Of a DNA stretch of 64,000 nucleotides, positions 55,418 through 64,000 are shown piece after piece. The notes beneath the pieces were generated by a model. That model was not told the DNA's origin, searched no databases, and worked only from the letters and a program-made list of their open reading frames with translations. Source of the DNA: Marivirga tractuosa DSM 4126 (GTDB lineage Bacteria > Bacteroidota > Bacteroidia > Cytophagales > Cyclobacteriaceae); NCBI RefSeq assembly GCF_000183425.1, contig NC_014759.1:1364001-1428000 (forward strand), written 5' to 3'. How positions within the stretch are numbered: the first letter of the stretch is position 1; every line of letters begins with the position of its first letter. The position numbers were made by a program, and so were the translations under genes.

Positions 55418-56767
55418 CTAAGCTAATTCTGCCATTAATTTTTTAGACTTATTATTGAAACGGATAAAAAGTATAACAGCTGTTACACTTAGCCCAATCA
55501 ATAATCCATACCAAACGCCTTGCTCACCGAAATCTAAAATAAAAGCCAATAAATAGCCGCACGGCAATCCGATCACCCAATAGGCCATGAAAGTCACTAA
55601 TGTTGGTAATTTCACATCTCCCATCCCTCTTAATGCGCCTAAACCAACCACCTGAATCCCATCAGACAATTGAAATAGGGCTGCGATAATCAACAAAGAT
55701 GCTGCAATACTTATAACTGCTGGGTCAGAGGTATAAAAAGTTGGTAAGAGATGATTGAAAACCATGAAGACTAAGCCTGTAAATGCCATGAAAAATATAG
55801 CCATCAAAAAGCATGTGAAAGCTGCAATTCTCATCGTAGGAATGTCTCTTTGACCTAACTGATTGCCAACTCTAACGGTGGCCGCAGCAGAGATACCAGT
55901 TGCCATCATATAACTAATGGAAGCTAAATTCATAGCAACCTGATGAGAAGCTAATGGAACAGCTCCCATCCATCCGATCATGATGGCTGCCGAAGCGAAA
56001 GCTCCTACCTCAAATATGTACTGGAACCCCGTTGGAACCCCTAAATTGAGTAGTCTTTTGAAAGTAGCGGAATTCCAAACAGTGACTTTAAAATAATTCC
56101 AATAAACAGCAAATACTTTGAAGTACTTTACAAATAGCACCATTGCCACTGCCATGATTATTCTGGAGATCAAGGTTGCCCAACCAGCACCGACCAATCC
56201 CATAGGCTCAAACCCTAACTTCCCGAAAATCAAAACATAATTAAGCAGAATATTAATAACATTGGCACTTAATGTAATGTACATAGCCTGTTTGGTTAAT
56301 GATAAACCTTCCGCAAACTGTTTGAAGGTTTGAAAAACCATAAAAGGCAAAAGGGAGAAACCAACGATTGCTAAATAAGGTTTAGCAAGTGCCACTACAT
56401 CCTTAGGTTGATTTAAAATATCCAATATATACCCTCCAAACAGAAGGATACCAAAAAGCAATATGCCAAATAAGACATTTATAACAAAACTATGCTTTAA
56501 AAACCGCATTCCAGCCCTTTGATTTCCTTCCCCATCCGATTGAGCTATAAGCGGTGTTAAACCAAATGAAACTCCAATTCCGAACATCATGGCCACACTA
56601 AACACTGCATTGGCAACAGAAACAGCTGCCAATTCCTCAGTCCCTACTCTCCCAACCATAACAGAATCCGCAGTTCCGACTAAAACATGCCCCAACTGAC
56701 TTAAAACAACTGGATAAGCTAGTTGATAATTACGCTTAAAATGTTCCCGGAAATCAGTTGTTTTCAT
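55418..56767 (-). CDS. MATE-family efflux transporter (NorM-like)
   Basis: 449 residues with twelve predicted membrane helices in two six-helix halves. The start of each half carries a MATE pattern: AYPVVLSQLGHVLVGTADS and LGVPTGFQYIFEVGAFA. It would export cationic drugs or metabolites in exchange for H+ or Na+. It is transcribed alone. Confidence 0.93.
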   Translation of the reverse strand: MKTTDFREHFKRNYQLAYPVVLSQLGHVLVGTADSVMVGRVGTEELAAVSVANAVFSVAMMFGIGVSFGLTPLIAQSDGEGNQRAGMRFLKHSFVINVLFGILLFGILLFGGYILDILNQPKDVVALAKPYLAIVGFSLLPFMVFQTFKQFAEGLSLTKQAMYITLSANVINILLNYVLIFGKLGFEPMGLVGAGWATLISRIIMAVAMVLFVKYFKVFAVYWNYFKVTVWNSATFKRLLNLGVPTGFQYIFEVGAFASAAIMIGWMGAVPLASHQVAMNLASISYMMATGISAAATVRVGNQLGQRDIPTMRIAAFTCFLMAIFFMAFTGLVFMVFNHLLPTFYTSDPAVISIAASLLIIAALFQLSDGIQVVGLGALRGMGDVKLPTLVTFMAYWVIGLPCGYLLAFILDFGEQGVWYGLLIGLSVTAVILFIRFNNKSKKLMAELA

Positions 56768-57136
56768 TTGCTTTATTTGATTTTAATTGCAACCATAATG
56801 TGCTGAGACTAATTAATTCTATGCTTTTTATAGATATATGCCATTAAAATAGCTTTTGCATACACTATTCAGAGTTCTTCAAAAGAATTTTTTATCACTA
56901 CGATTTACGTAACACTGCAAAACTAATTATTAAAATGAAGGGAAGATAATTATCATTATTTAATTGACCTTTGAAACAAAAATGAATTCAAAAACAAGAA
57001 ACTGATTAATACGGCCATTCTCACCAATCTAACCTCACATTTTGGATAAAAGCATATATAAACTTTTGTAAATAAATTAATCAACTCAATTTTTTTCATT
57101 ATCTTTATCTCATATAAAATTGTAATAATTTAATTG
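56768..57136 (+). other. AT-rich intergenic region between divergent genes
   Basis: 369 bases between the MATE gene (minus) and the TPR-CHAT gene (plus). A TATCTTTA word at 57100-57107 is a 7/8 match to a -7 box but lacks a -33 partner. I see no gene or repeat. Confidence 0.5.
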
Positions 57137-60100
57137 ATGAAAGCTGTAAGAAAGATATTGGGTTTAGTATTTTTTGTTTCCCTTTTATTTGCAATAGGTC
57201 AGTCCAATTTGAATGCGCAAAATATCAAGAAATTCAATAAGTATGTTGAAAAAGCTGAGAAGCATTTTGGAAAGGGGAATTACGATAAGGCAATAAAATT
57301 CACGGATAAACTCATTAAAAAAAGCACCAAAAAATTTGGTGCTGAAAACCGGTTTGTGGCTGTGGCAAATTTAAAGAGAGCTAAATACAACTGGGCTTTA
57401 GGACAATTTAATAACTATTACCAACTCCATGAAGGTGCTATTGCAATCAGTGAAAAACTAAATGGAGAAAACACCATTAGCCACGGAATCAACTTGATTG
57501 ATGCAGCACAAAACATGATGAATTATGGCAATTATGTGAAAGCTGATTACTATTTGAATAAAGCCATAGCAATATTCAGCGATGCATCAAACATAGATGA
57601 AATCTATATGGCAGACCTTAAACTAAGGAAAGCTGAAATCCTAATTGCAATTGGGGACTACAATAGTGCCTTAAGACTTATAAATGAAGAGGAAAGTTTT
57701 TATTTGCAAAGAACCTTAGAAAAAGACAAAAAACTTGACAAAAATGAATTAGAGCGAAGATATGAAGATGCAGCAAGACTTATTACTTTAAAAAGCAATG
57801 TCTTGAGGCATAAAGGAGAAATCAGACGAGCTGACTCAGCATTTTCTACTGGTGAGAATTGGATCAAGGACAAACTCAACAGGCGCAATAAATATTACGC
57901 AAATCATTTATTCCTCTTCGCCCAAATGTTGGAGGAAAATGGAACACGAGACCTGCCATTCAGCTATTATAGTGATGCATATGTTTATTCAATCTCAGCC
58001 AATGGACAAAACCATCCGAATACACTAAAGTACTTAGAGAAACTAATTATCAATACTATTAACGAAAACAATATTAATAAAGCCTTAGCCTTTTATAAAG
58101 ATTTAGAAAAAATATTGAAATCGAACTTTGAAAAAAATAGCTCCCATTTTGTTAAGCTAGCAACCATCTCATTTGAATCAAACCTGAGGAAAGGAGATAT
58201 CAAAAAAGTAGAAAAAGCAGCCGCTAAATTATCAGAAGATAAAAACCTGTTACCAGCTGATCACCCCATAAGAATTGACCTTTTAAACACTTTGGTTAAA
58301 GTTGCTGGGGCTAAAAATCAATTTCAAAACTCAGAACGATACATTGGTGAAATCATAAAAATAAAAAGCAAATTATATGGTGACACTAGCGTCACAACTG
58401 CACTGAGCAGATTAGACTTAGCTCACCACTGGGTAGATTTTACTGATAAATTTAATGAGGCGGTTGAAATATACAACTCTGAATTTTTTGGGAAAGTCGA
58501 GCATCAAATAAGCAACAAACATTATCGATATGTAAATCTCTTAAACCATTTAGCTACTACTTATCAAATTGATGATGATTATAAGAAAGCTTCATCCATT
58601 CTAGATGAGGCACTATTAGTCACAAGACAAAAATATGATAACCGAGATATAGATTTTGGTAAAGAATTAAACCTAATAGCTGATCTACAAATCAAAATTG
58701 GAGAATACGAAAAAGCTGAGGGCAATGTAAAAGAAGCCTTAAGCATTTTAGAAAATTTTGATAATGACAAGACTGTCATTTATTACATCATGGCATTAGA
58801 AACCTATGCAAAACTATTATCCATACAGGGCTTCTTTGATGAAGCAGAAGATGCCTTAGAATTATCTCAGGATTTATTTAAACAATCCATCCCAAGTGCA
58901 GAATATAATCCATTGATAGCATCCCAAGAACTGGCTTCTGTTTATTTAAAAGTGGGTAAATATGGTGAAACAGAAGAAATTCTTAACCAATCCATCAAAA
59001 GAAATGTGGAGCTTTTTGGCAATGACAGCAGGAAGATCATTATACCACTTGTGGATTTTGGAAAACTACAGCTGATTAAAGGCGATTATACACAAACCGA
59101 GGAATATGCTAGAAGAGCGTTAGAAATTTCTGAAAGAATATTTGGCGAACAATCCACTAAAAACGCTCCTGCCATACTCTTACTTGGGGAATTATATGAA
59201 ACGATAGGTGACTACGAAAAATCGGAAGAATTTTACAGGCGAGCAATCACTATTCTTGAAAATCAGTTTGGAAGAACTCATGTAGATGTAGCCACCTCAA
59301 TTTCTAGGTTAGCCATTGTAATGTTCTATAAAGGAAATGAGGATGCTCAAGAAATAGAAAAGCTTCTATTTGAAGCTAAAAATACAATTAGCAAAAGATT
59401 TTCTAGCAAAAGCCCATTATATGCAGATTTATTAAAAGATATGGCTAGATTTTTCATCTCTCAAAATAAGCTTGAAGATGCATTTAGTTTCTTACAACAA
59501 TCTGAAGACATTTGGAAAGAAAAAGCTGGGAGAAGAAATAATATCAAAGCAGCCGACATTCATATTTTGCGAGGTGATATCTATTATAAGCAAAGGAATT
59601 GGAATGATGCCGAAAGTGAATATAAGGACAGCCAGAAACTCAATGAGAAATTTTTTAACGACAAACACCCTGAATATGTAAAAGCCACTTCAAGATTGAG
59701 TAAAGTCTATTATATGGACGGAAACCAAAGAAGAGCAAAACAATACATTGAAGAAGTTATGGAAAATTACACTCAATATATTGAAGAATATTTCCCTGCA
59801 TTGAGTGAAAGAGAAAAAACTAAATATTGGAATACTATAAAAAATGATTTTGACTACTTTAATACCCTTGCTTTAAGCATGAATGACCGTTTTCCCGAAT
59901 TAATAGAAACAGTTTATAACAACGCCTTAAGAATTAAAGGTTTGCTCTTGAGCAGCTCAATCAAAATGAGAGAGCGAATATTGAATAGTAATGATAGCAC
60001 CCTAAAATCACAGTATTTCGAATGGTTGGATAAAAAGGAATTGCTATCGAATGCTATTTCTATGAGCAGTGAGCAATTGCAAGCTGAAAATATTGACCTA

Positions 60101-61366
60101 AATGAATTATCAAGAAACGTTGAACTAATTGAGAAATCCTTGAGTCAACAATCAGAATTATTCAGTCAGGATATTAGCTCAAAGACTTATACTTGGGAGC
60201 AAATAAAAAACACATTGCAACCAAATGAAGTAGCTATAGAAATGGTGAGGTTTAGATATTTTGATCATTACATTACGGATTCTGTTGTTTATATTATGCT
60301 AATTCTTAAAAATGATAAGCGTAGTAAGCCGGAATTTGTAGTCATGGAAAATGGAAATGATATGGAATCAAAGTATTTCAATAACTATAGAAATGCCATT
60401 AAATATAGGATTGAAGATACTTACTCCTACAACAATTTCTGGAAACCGATTGAGGACAAAATTGGTCAAAGCAAAACAATTTACTTATCGCCAGATGGAG
60501 TTTATAATCAAATCAATTTGGAAGCAATCCCTATTGGAGATGGTAAATATTTACTCGACAATTCGAATATTGTACTGCTAAGCAATACAAAGGATTTGTA
60601 TATCAACAAGATAAGCACCAAACAGTATCAAGAAGAAAAAACTGCCTTGCTATTTGGCGATCCTAAATTTTATTTGGCTTCAAGAAAAGACTACATTAGT
60701 GAATTTAGGTCAGGCGCAACCCAAATCAGTGATTTACCAGGCACTAAAAAAGAAATAAATGAACTTACTGCGCTCTTTAATCAATATGGCTGGAAAACTA
60801 GCAATTTCCTAGACACAACGGCTGCAGAAGAAACCGTTAAAGAAATCAAAAGTCCTAAAGTATTTCATATAGCAACGCACGGCTTTTTTACTGAGAAGGA
60901 AGACAGAAGACCAAGTCAAACCAATGTCCAAGGTAGCGATATGTCTGATAACCCACTGCTTAATACTGGCTTAATGTTAAAAGGAGCTGGAGATTTACTA
61001 GCTAAAACACGCTACAATTACAATGTTGAGCCTGGGATTTTAACTGCATATGAAGCCATGAATCTGAATTTAGATCAAACAGATTTAGTAGTGCTTTCGG
61101 CTTGTGAAACAGGTTTAGGTGAAGTGCATGGTGGTGAAGGCGTATTTGGTTTGCAAAGATCGTTCCTCGTGGCAGGTGCCAAAACCCTTATTATGAGTTT
61201 ATTCAAAGTTTCAGATGAAGCTACTCAAAAACTGATGGTTTCATTCTATGAAAAATGGCTGGAAACCGGAGATAAAAGACAAGCCTTTATTGATGCCAAA
61301 AAAGAAATCCGAAATGAATACAAAGATCCAATTTATTGGGGAGCATTTGTAATGATCGGGATTTAA
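57137..61366 (+). CDS. Secreted TPR-CHAT protein (caspase-clan protease-like)
   Basis: 1409 residues with a signal peptide (about 1-27). Residues 30-900 are helical repeats of TPR type, recognisable from repeated GDYEKAEEFYRRAI-like blocks (for example GDYEKSEEFYRRAITILE and GKYGETEEILNQSIKRN). A coiled linker follows, then a C-terminal CHAT domain (about 1065-1409). Its caspase-like dyad is His1248 (HIATHGFF) and Cys1323 (LSACETGLGE), with GGEGVFGLQRSFLVAGA downstream. It is the periplasmic or surface counterpart of TPR-CHAT proteases; its targets are unknown. A TTG precedes the ATG by one codon; the ATG was chosen. Confidence 0.93.
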   Translation: MKAVRKILGLVFFVSLLFAIGQSNLNAQNIKKFNKYVEKAEKHFGKGNYDKAIKFTDKLIKKSTKKFGAENRFVAVANLKRAKYNWALGQFNNYYQLHEGAIAISEKLNGENTISHGINLIDAAQNMMNYGNYVKADYYLNKAIAIFSDASNIDEIYMADLKLRKAEILIAIGDYNSALRLINEEESFYLQRTLEKDKKLDKNELERRYEDAARLITLKSNVLRHKGEIRRADSAFSTGENWIKDKLNRRNKYYANHLFLFAQMLEENGTRDLPFSYYSDAYVYSISANGQNHPNTLKYLEKLIINTINENNINKALAFYKDLEKILKSNFEKNSSHFVKLATISFESNLRKGDIKKVEKAAAKLSEDKNLLPADHPIRIDLLNTLVKVAGAKNQFQNSERYIGEIIKIKSKLYGDTSVTTALSRLDLAHHWVDFTDKFNEAVEIYNSEFFGKVEHQISNKHYRYVNLLNHLATTYQIDDDYKKASSILDEALLVTRQKYDNRDIDFGKELNLIADLQIKIGEYEKAEGNVKEALSILENFDNDKTVIYYIMALETYAKLLSIQGFFDEAEDALELSQDLFKQSIPSAEYNPLIASQELASVYLKVGKYGETEEILNQSIKRNVELFGNDSRKIIIPLVDFGKLQLIKGDYTQTEEYARRALEISERIFGEQSTKNAPAILLLGELYETIGDYEKSEEFYRRAITILENQFGRTHVDVATSISRLAIVMFYKGNEDAQEIEKLLFEAKNTISKRFSSKSPLYADLLKDMARFFISQNKLEDAFSFLQQSEDIWKEKAGRRNNIKAADIHILRGDIYYKQRNWNDAESEYKDSQKLNEKFFNDKHPEYVKATSRLSKVYYMDGNQRRAKQYIEEVMENYTQYIEEYFPALSEREKTKYWNTIKNDFDYFNTLALSMNDRFPELIETVYNNALRIKGLLLSSSIKMRERILNSNDSTLKSQYFEWLDKKELLSNAISMSSEQLQAENIDLNELSRNVELIEKSLSQQSELFSQDISSKTYTWEQIKNTLQPNEVAIEMVRFRYFDHYITDSVVYIMLILKNDKRSKPEFVVMENGNDMESKYFNNYRNAIKYRIEDTYSYNNFWKPIEDKIGQSKTIYLSPDGVYNQINLEAIPIGDGKYLLDNSNIVLLSNTKDLYINKISTKQYQEEKTALLFGDPKFYLASRKDYISEFRSGATQISDLPGTKKEINELTALFNQYGWKTSNFLDTTAAEETVKEIKSPKVFHIATHGFFTEKEDRRPSQTNVQGSDMSDNPLLNTGLMLKGAGDLLAKTRYNYNVEPGILTAYEAMNLNLDQTDLVVLSACETGLGEVHGGEGVFGLQRSFLVAGAKTLIMSLFKVSDEATQKLMVSFYEKWLETGDKRQAFIDAKKEIRNEYKDPIYWGAFVMIGI

Positions 61367-61504
61367 GTGTTGAAGTGTAAAGGTATTTGTGTTTGTAGGT
61401 TTTGATCTAGGTCAGTACCGAAGATCAGACCGGAACTAGCTCTATATAACAGTTGGGATTTAGAAGTGAGAAGTTTGGTGTTGAATGATGGATTGAAATT
61501 TAAA

Positions 61505-61545
61505 GACCTTCCAGTTTTTTAAAAACTGGAAGATCATATTTTTTG
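61505..61545 (+). terminator. Terminator-like hairpin after the TPR-CHAT gene
   Basis: CTTCCAGTTTTT at 61508-61519 and AAAAACTGGAAG at 61521-61532 are perfect complements, followed by a T-run at about 61539-61544. It lies 139 bases after the stop. Confidence 0.7.
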
Positions 61546-61561
61546 AACTGGGCATAAAAAA

Positions 61562-62167
61562 TTATTTCTCGCTGTCCTTCTTCCAATCTCTAATAAAATT
61601 AGACCAAGTCATAGGATTCAAGAAATTATTAGGGGGAACAATTCCTGTCATATCATAAAGGCGAGCATATCTCCACTGGTCGTAATATGGGCTGTTCTGA
61701 TCGTATTGTTTTTCTAATAAGTTGTTTAAATCTCTCTTAAAATCCTGCAATTGCCTTTTCTGAATATCAGTTAATTCTTTTTTTACAATAGTACTGGTAA
61801 AATAATCCGCATCAGGTAAAGGATAAACTTTCACTTCCTCTAAAAGGACATTTTCCTGCACCATTAACTCAATTAAAGAATACGTTTTGCCTTCCAATAA
61901 TTTAGGAATTATAAAATTTGAAGTTCTATACCCAACACTTCTAAACGTGATAGTATCTCCAGGGTAAGCAAGAAATGAAAAATACCCAGAATTATCGGCT
62001 ACCGTTCCACTTTTACCTTCCCCAATTAATACGGTTGTAAAAGGTACAGGCTCCATATTTTCTGCATCTAAAATCACACCAGTAATGTTGATAGGATCTT
62101 CCTGCTGCGCTGCAGCTGAAAAGCCAAATAAAAAAATGGAAGCGAATAAAATCAGACTATTTTTCAT
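61562..62167 (-). CDS. Secreted carboxypeptidase-regulatory-like domain protein
   Basis: 201 residues with a signal peptide (about 1-20, FGFSAAAQ) and a CarboxypepD_reg-like domain (about 27-108: ITGVILDAENMEPVPFTTVL, GTVADNSGYFSF, SVGYRTSNFIIP). The C-terminal ~80 residues are helical and end near PPNNFLNPMTWSNFIRDW. It is likely periplasmic or outer-membrane bound. Its function is unknown. It is 10 bases after the M42 peptidase gene and probably co-transcribed. Confidence 0.82.
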   Translation of the reverse strand: MKNSLILFASIFLFGFSAAAQQEDPINITGVILDAENMEPVPFTTVLIGEGKSGTVADNSGYFSFLAYPGDTITFRSVGYRTSNFIIPKLLEGKTYSLIELMVQENVLLEEVKVYPLPDADYFTSTIVKKELTDIQKRQLQDFKRDLNNLLEKQYDQNSPYYDQWRYARLYDMTGIVPPNNFLNPMTWSNFIRDWKKDSEK

Positions 62168-62177
62168 ATTTAATAAT

Positions 62178-63233
62178 TTAGTGATCCCAATTATATTTAT
62201 CTAAAGTTTCTATACAAGCATTCAATAATTGAACGGAATCCAATATATCTTGTTTGTGTGCCATTTCAATTACTTGATGCATGTTCCTTGTAGGAATAGA
62301 AATTGCTCCTGCTATTGCCCCATTTTTACCCATTCTTTGTAAGCCTGCGGTGTCCGTTCCTCCAGCGGTTAAAATTTCAGGTTGCCATTTGATTGAATTT
62401 CTATCAGCAGTTTGCTTCATAAATTCTACCATTCTGTAATCGCAAATAGTCATGGCATCTAAAACCTTAATTGCGGTTCCTCCACCTAGAGAAGTCACTT
62501 TTTCATGGGCTTGCGCTCCTGGTAAATCAAATGCAATGGTAGTATCTAAGGCAATTCCGAAATCAGGATTGATTTTATGGGAAGCCACGTTTGCACCTCG
62601 AAGTCCTACTTCCTCTTGTACAGTAAATACAGCATAAACATCATAAGGGTGATCTCTTAAAGTCTTTAAAGCTTCAATCAAAACAAATACAGACACTCTG
62701 TTATCAATTGATTTGCAGTTAACACAATCTCCCATCTCAATTAAGCCTCTTTCTCGGGTAACCGCATCACCAACTGATACTATTTTTTCTACCTCTTCCT
62801 TCTTCATTCCTAGGTCAATAAAATAGTCGGTTGTTTTACTTACTTTATTTCTTTCCTCCGTTGTCATCACATGAATAGGCTTAGAACCCATCACTCCTAT
62901 CACATCTTTTTTACCATGTACAATTACACGTTGAGCGGTCAATGTTTTAGGATCAAAACCGCCAAGGGTTGTGAATCTAAGGAAGCCATTTTCGTCTATA
63001 TGAGTGACCATGAAACCGATTTCATCCATATGAGCAGCTACCATTACCTTTTTGCCTTCCGGATTGCTCTTAGCTTTTTTAATGGCATGTACGTTTCCAA
63101 GATTATCAACCTCTACTTCATCTACCAAAGATTTTACTTCGCTGATTACTAAGTCACGAATCCTCTTTTCGTGCCCCGGAGCACCTGGAGTTTCACAAAT
63201 TTTTGAAAGTAGTTCTATATTAAAATTTTCCAT
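62178..63233 (-). CDS. M42-family aminopeptidase
   Basis: 351 residues. The di-zinc site motifs are VMVAAHMDEIGFMV (His68 and Asp70), FTVQEEVGLRGA (catalytic Glu pair), LDTTIAFDLPG and a C-terminal HQVIEMAHKQD. GGTDTAGLQRM is also typical. Such tetrahedral peptidases trim amino acids from short peptides; related family members have been annotated as endoglucanases in error. Confidence 0.95.
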   Translation of the reverse strand: MENFNIELLSKICETPGAPGHEKRIRDLVISEVKSLVDEVEVDNLGNVHAIKKAKSNPEGKKVMVAAHMDEIGFMVTHIDENGFLRFTTLGGFDPKTLTAQRVIVHGKKDVIGVMGSKPIHVMTTEERNKVSKTTDYFIDLGMKKEEVEKIVSVGDAVTRERGLIEMGDCVNCKSIDNRVSVFVLIEALKTLRDHPYDVYAVFTVQEEVGLRGANVASHKINPDFGIALDTTIAFDLPGAQAHEKVTSLGGGTAIKVLDAMTICDYRMVEFMKQTADRNSIKWQPEILTAGGTDTAGLQRMGKNGAIAGAISIPTRNMHQVIEMAHKQDILDSVQLLNACIETLDKYNWDH

Positions 63234-63253
63234 TCTAGCTTATTTAATTTTTT

Positions 63254-63283
63254 CAAAATTAATTGAATTCGGTAGTTATCAAT
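63254..63283 (-). promoter_or_regulatory. Promoter of the M42 peptidase gene
   Basis: On the minus strand TAATTTTG (63261-63254) is a full match to TAnnTTTG, with ATTG (3/4 to TTTG) 18 bases upstream. The start codon is 20 bases downstream. Confidence 0.45.
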
Positions 63284-63635
63284 AATTGTGGGGGAAAAGA
63301 TTCACAGAAAACAAACGGAAAGCCAGAGCCTTTTTTCTTTTAACCACAAAGCTTCTCCAAGAATTTCACAAAGCACAAAAGAATACAATAGAAAATAACT
63401 AGGGTTATTTTCTTAAGATTGCAGTAATGTGTGAGTCTTCAAATCATGACAAAAAAAGAAACGGACACAAATAATGGCTATCTAAGCTGAATAATGATCT
63501 CTTGTACTCACAACTGCTCTGTGCCAGACTTAGAGATAACTTTCGCTTTAGCGAAAATCCTTTTGTTTCCTTTTGCTTCTATTGTTGTGAAAAAGTATGG
63601 TTTTGAGTGTGAAATAAGGTTAGTTACTTTCTGCT
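63284..63635. other. Intergenic region, no gene
   Basis: About 350 bases without coding potential. TTTCGCTTTAGCGAAA at 63541-63556 is a perfect seven-base inverted repeat with a two-base loop. ACCACAAAGCTTCTCCAAG near 63343 resembles dispersed CACAAAG-type intergenic sequence of this phylum. Confidence 0.5.
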
Positions 63636-63850
63636 AAACCATAAGGTCGTTCCTACGGAACTTGGAGGAGTGCTAAGATTTAAGTTACCATATGGTCGTC
63701 CCTCTGGGACTTGTAATGAGGTATTATTAACATGTTATTTTTAAAAGGCTAATTTCAAAATCTACTGCCCTACAGCCCCAGAGGGGCTAACTTATGGTAA
63801 CAATTGTACTAAACTGTTTATCAAAGCTCCAGAGGAGCGACCTTACAGCT
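63636..63850. repeat. Cluster of four palindromic dispersed repeats in alternating orientation
   Basis: Two direct copies (63636-63663 and 63687-63712, CCATA(A/T)GGTCGT-CCTCTGGGACTT type) and two inverted copies (63774-63799 and 63825-63850, CCAGAGG-type) share a core whose best form is ACCATAAGGTCGTCCCTCTG plus a GGACTT end. The internal CCCTCTGGG/TCCAGAGGA parts are themselves near-palindromic. Confidence 0.8.
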
Positions 63851-63881
63851 TTTTAGTAGGGGAAATATAATCATTAGGCAC

Positions 63882-63912
63882 AAAAAAAGCCGATTGGCGA
63901 CCAATCAGCTTT
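63882..63912 (-). terminator. Terminator of the cold-shock gene
   Basis: On the minus strand AAAGCTGATTGG pairs with CCAATCGGCTTT (one G-T pair), a three-base loop, followed by a T-run. Confidence 0.88.
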
Positions 63913-63941
63913 ACACTTCAGAATCTATAAATTATTTAAAA

Positions 63942-64000
63942 TTATACTCTTCTGACACCAATGGCATTTAAGCCTTTTTTACCATCTGTAGTTTCAAAAG
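63942..64000 (-). CDS. Cold-shock domain protein, partial (C-terminus only)
   Basis: Only the last 18 full codons are in the window: FETTDGKKGLNAIGVRRV and a stop TAA at 63944-63942. The segment F-E-x-x-x-GKKGLNA is the characteristic end of CspA-type cold-shock proteins, which bind single-stranded RNA. The rest lies beyond the window. Confidence 0.82.
   Translation of the reverse strand, partial: FETTDGKKGLNAIGVRRV

Overview
The window looks like a chromosomal segment of an AT-rich member of the Bacteroidota, most likely a marine Cytophagales-type organism (Marivirga-like is a guess). The signs are type IX secretion (T9SS) sorting domains, carboxypeptidase-regulatory and DUF5686 outer-membrane-type proteins, a LytS/LytTR two-component pair, promoters of the TTTG-N19-TAnnTTTG class, few recognisable Shine-Dalgarno sites, and hom-metX-metY and tig-clpP-clpX gene orders. 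Almost all of it is ordinary chromosome. The one clear mobile element is an IS3-family insertion sequence at 25.8-27.1 kb.

Layout. 0-4.1 kb: a CPBP membrane protease cut by the window edge, a secreted serine hydrolase, and a LytS-type kinase with its LytTR regulator. 4.5-11.9 kb: a three-gene secreted cluster on the minus strand (Kre9-like protein, giant cadherin-repeat T9SS protein, caspase-fold protease). 12.4-13.1 kb: a short protein that is essentially a bacterial ethylene-binding (ETR1-type) membrane domain, coupled to a truncated sensor fragment. 13.4-20 kb: FUSC membrane protein, small stress proteins, an ECF sigma/anti-sigma pair with a secreted partner. 20.2-25.7 kb: a DUF5686 protein, ATP-grasp, AroE-like and HAD phosphatase genes, and a second OsmC. 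27.2-34.8 kb: LuxC-type acyl-CoA reductase, AtoE, a RelE/ParE toxin-antitoxin pair, histidine phosphatase, hotdog thioesterase plus isochorismate synthase (menaquinone), MarR, and an MBL exonuclease. 34.9-39.3 kb: the minus-strand run RSH, Fur-family, STAS, purA. 39.4-42.9 kb: tRNA-Leu, tig, clpP, clpX.

43.1-55.2 kb: rimK-like gene, the methionine operon metY-metX-hom, lysoplasmalogenase, an orphan T9SS domain, Nnr, a small DUF2256 zinc-ribbon gene, sucD, DUF1456, and a sulfur pair (MBL/rhodanese and TauE). 55.4-64 kb: MATE transporter, a large secreted TPR-CHAT protease-like protein, M42 aminopeptidase, a cluster of palindromic repeats, and the end of a cold-shock gene.

The most striking regulatory feature is upstream of metY: a promoter, a SAM-I riboswitch, and seven bases later a 48-codon leader ORF ending M-R-M-C-M-C-C-C-C, whose Cys codons form one arm of a hairpin with the stop codon in its loop. 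This suggests two layers of control, one by SAM and one by charged Met/Cys tRNA. Other points of interest are the ethylene-binding-type protein, two separate secreted caspase-clan proteins, a MarR operator overlapping its own promoter region, and several families of intergenic repeats.
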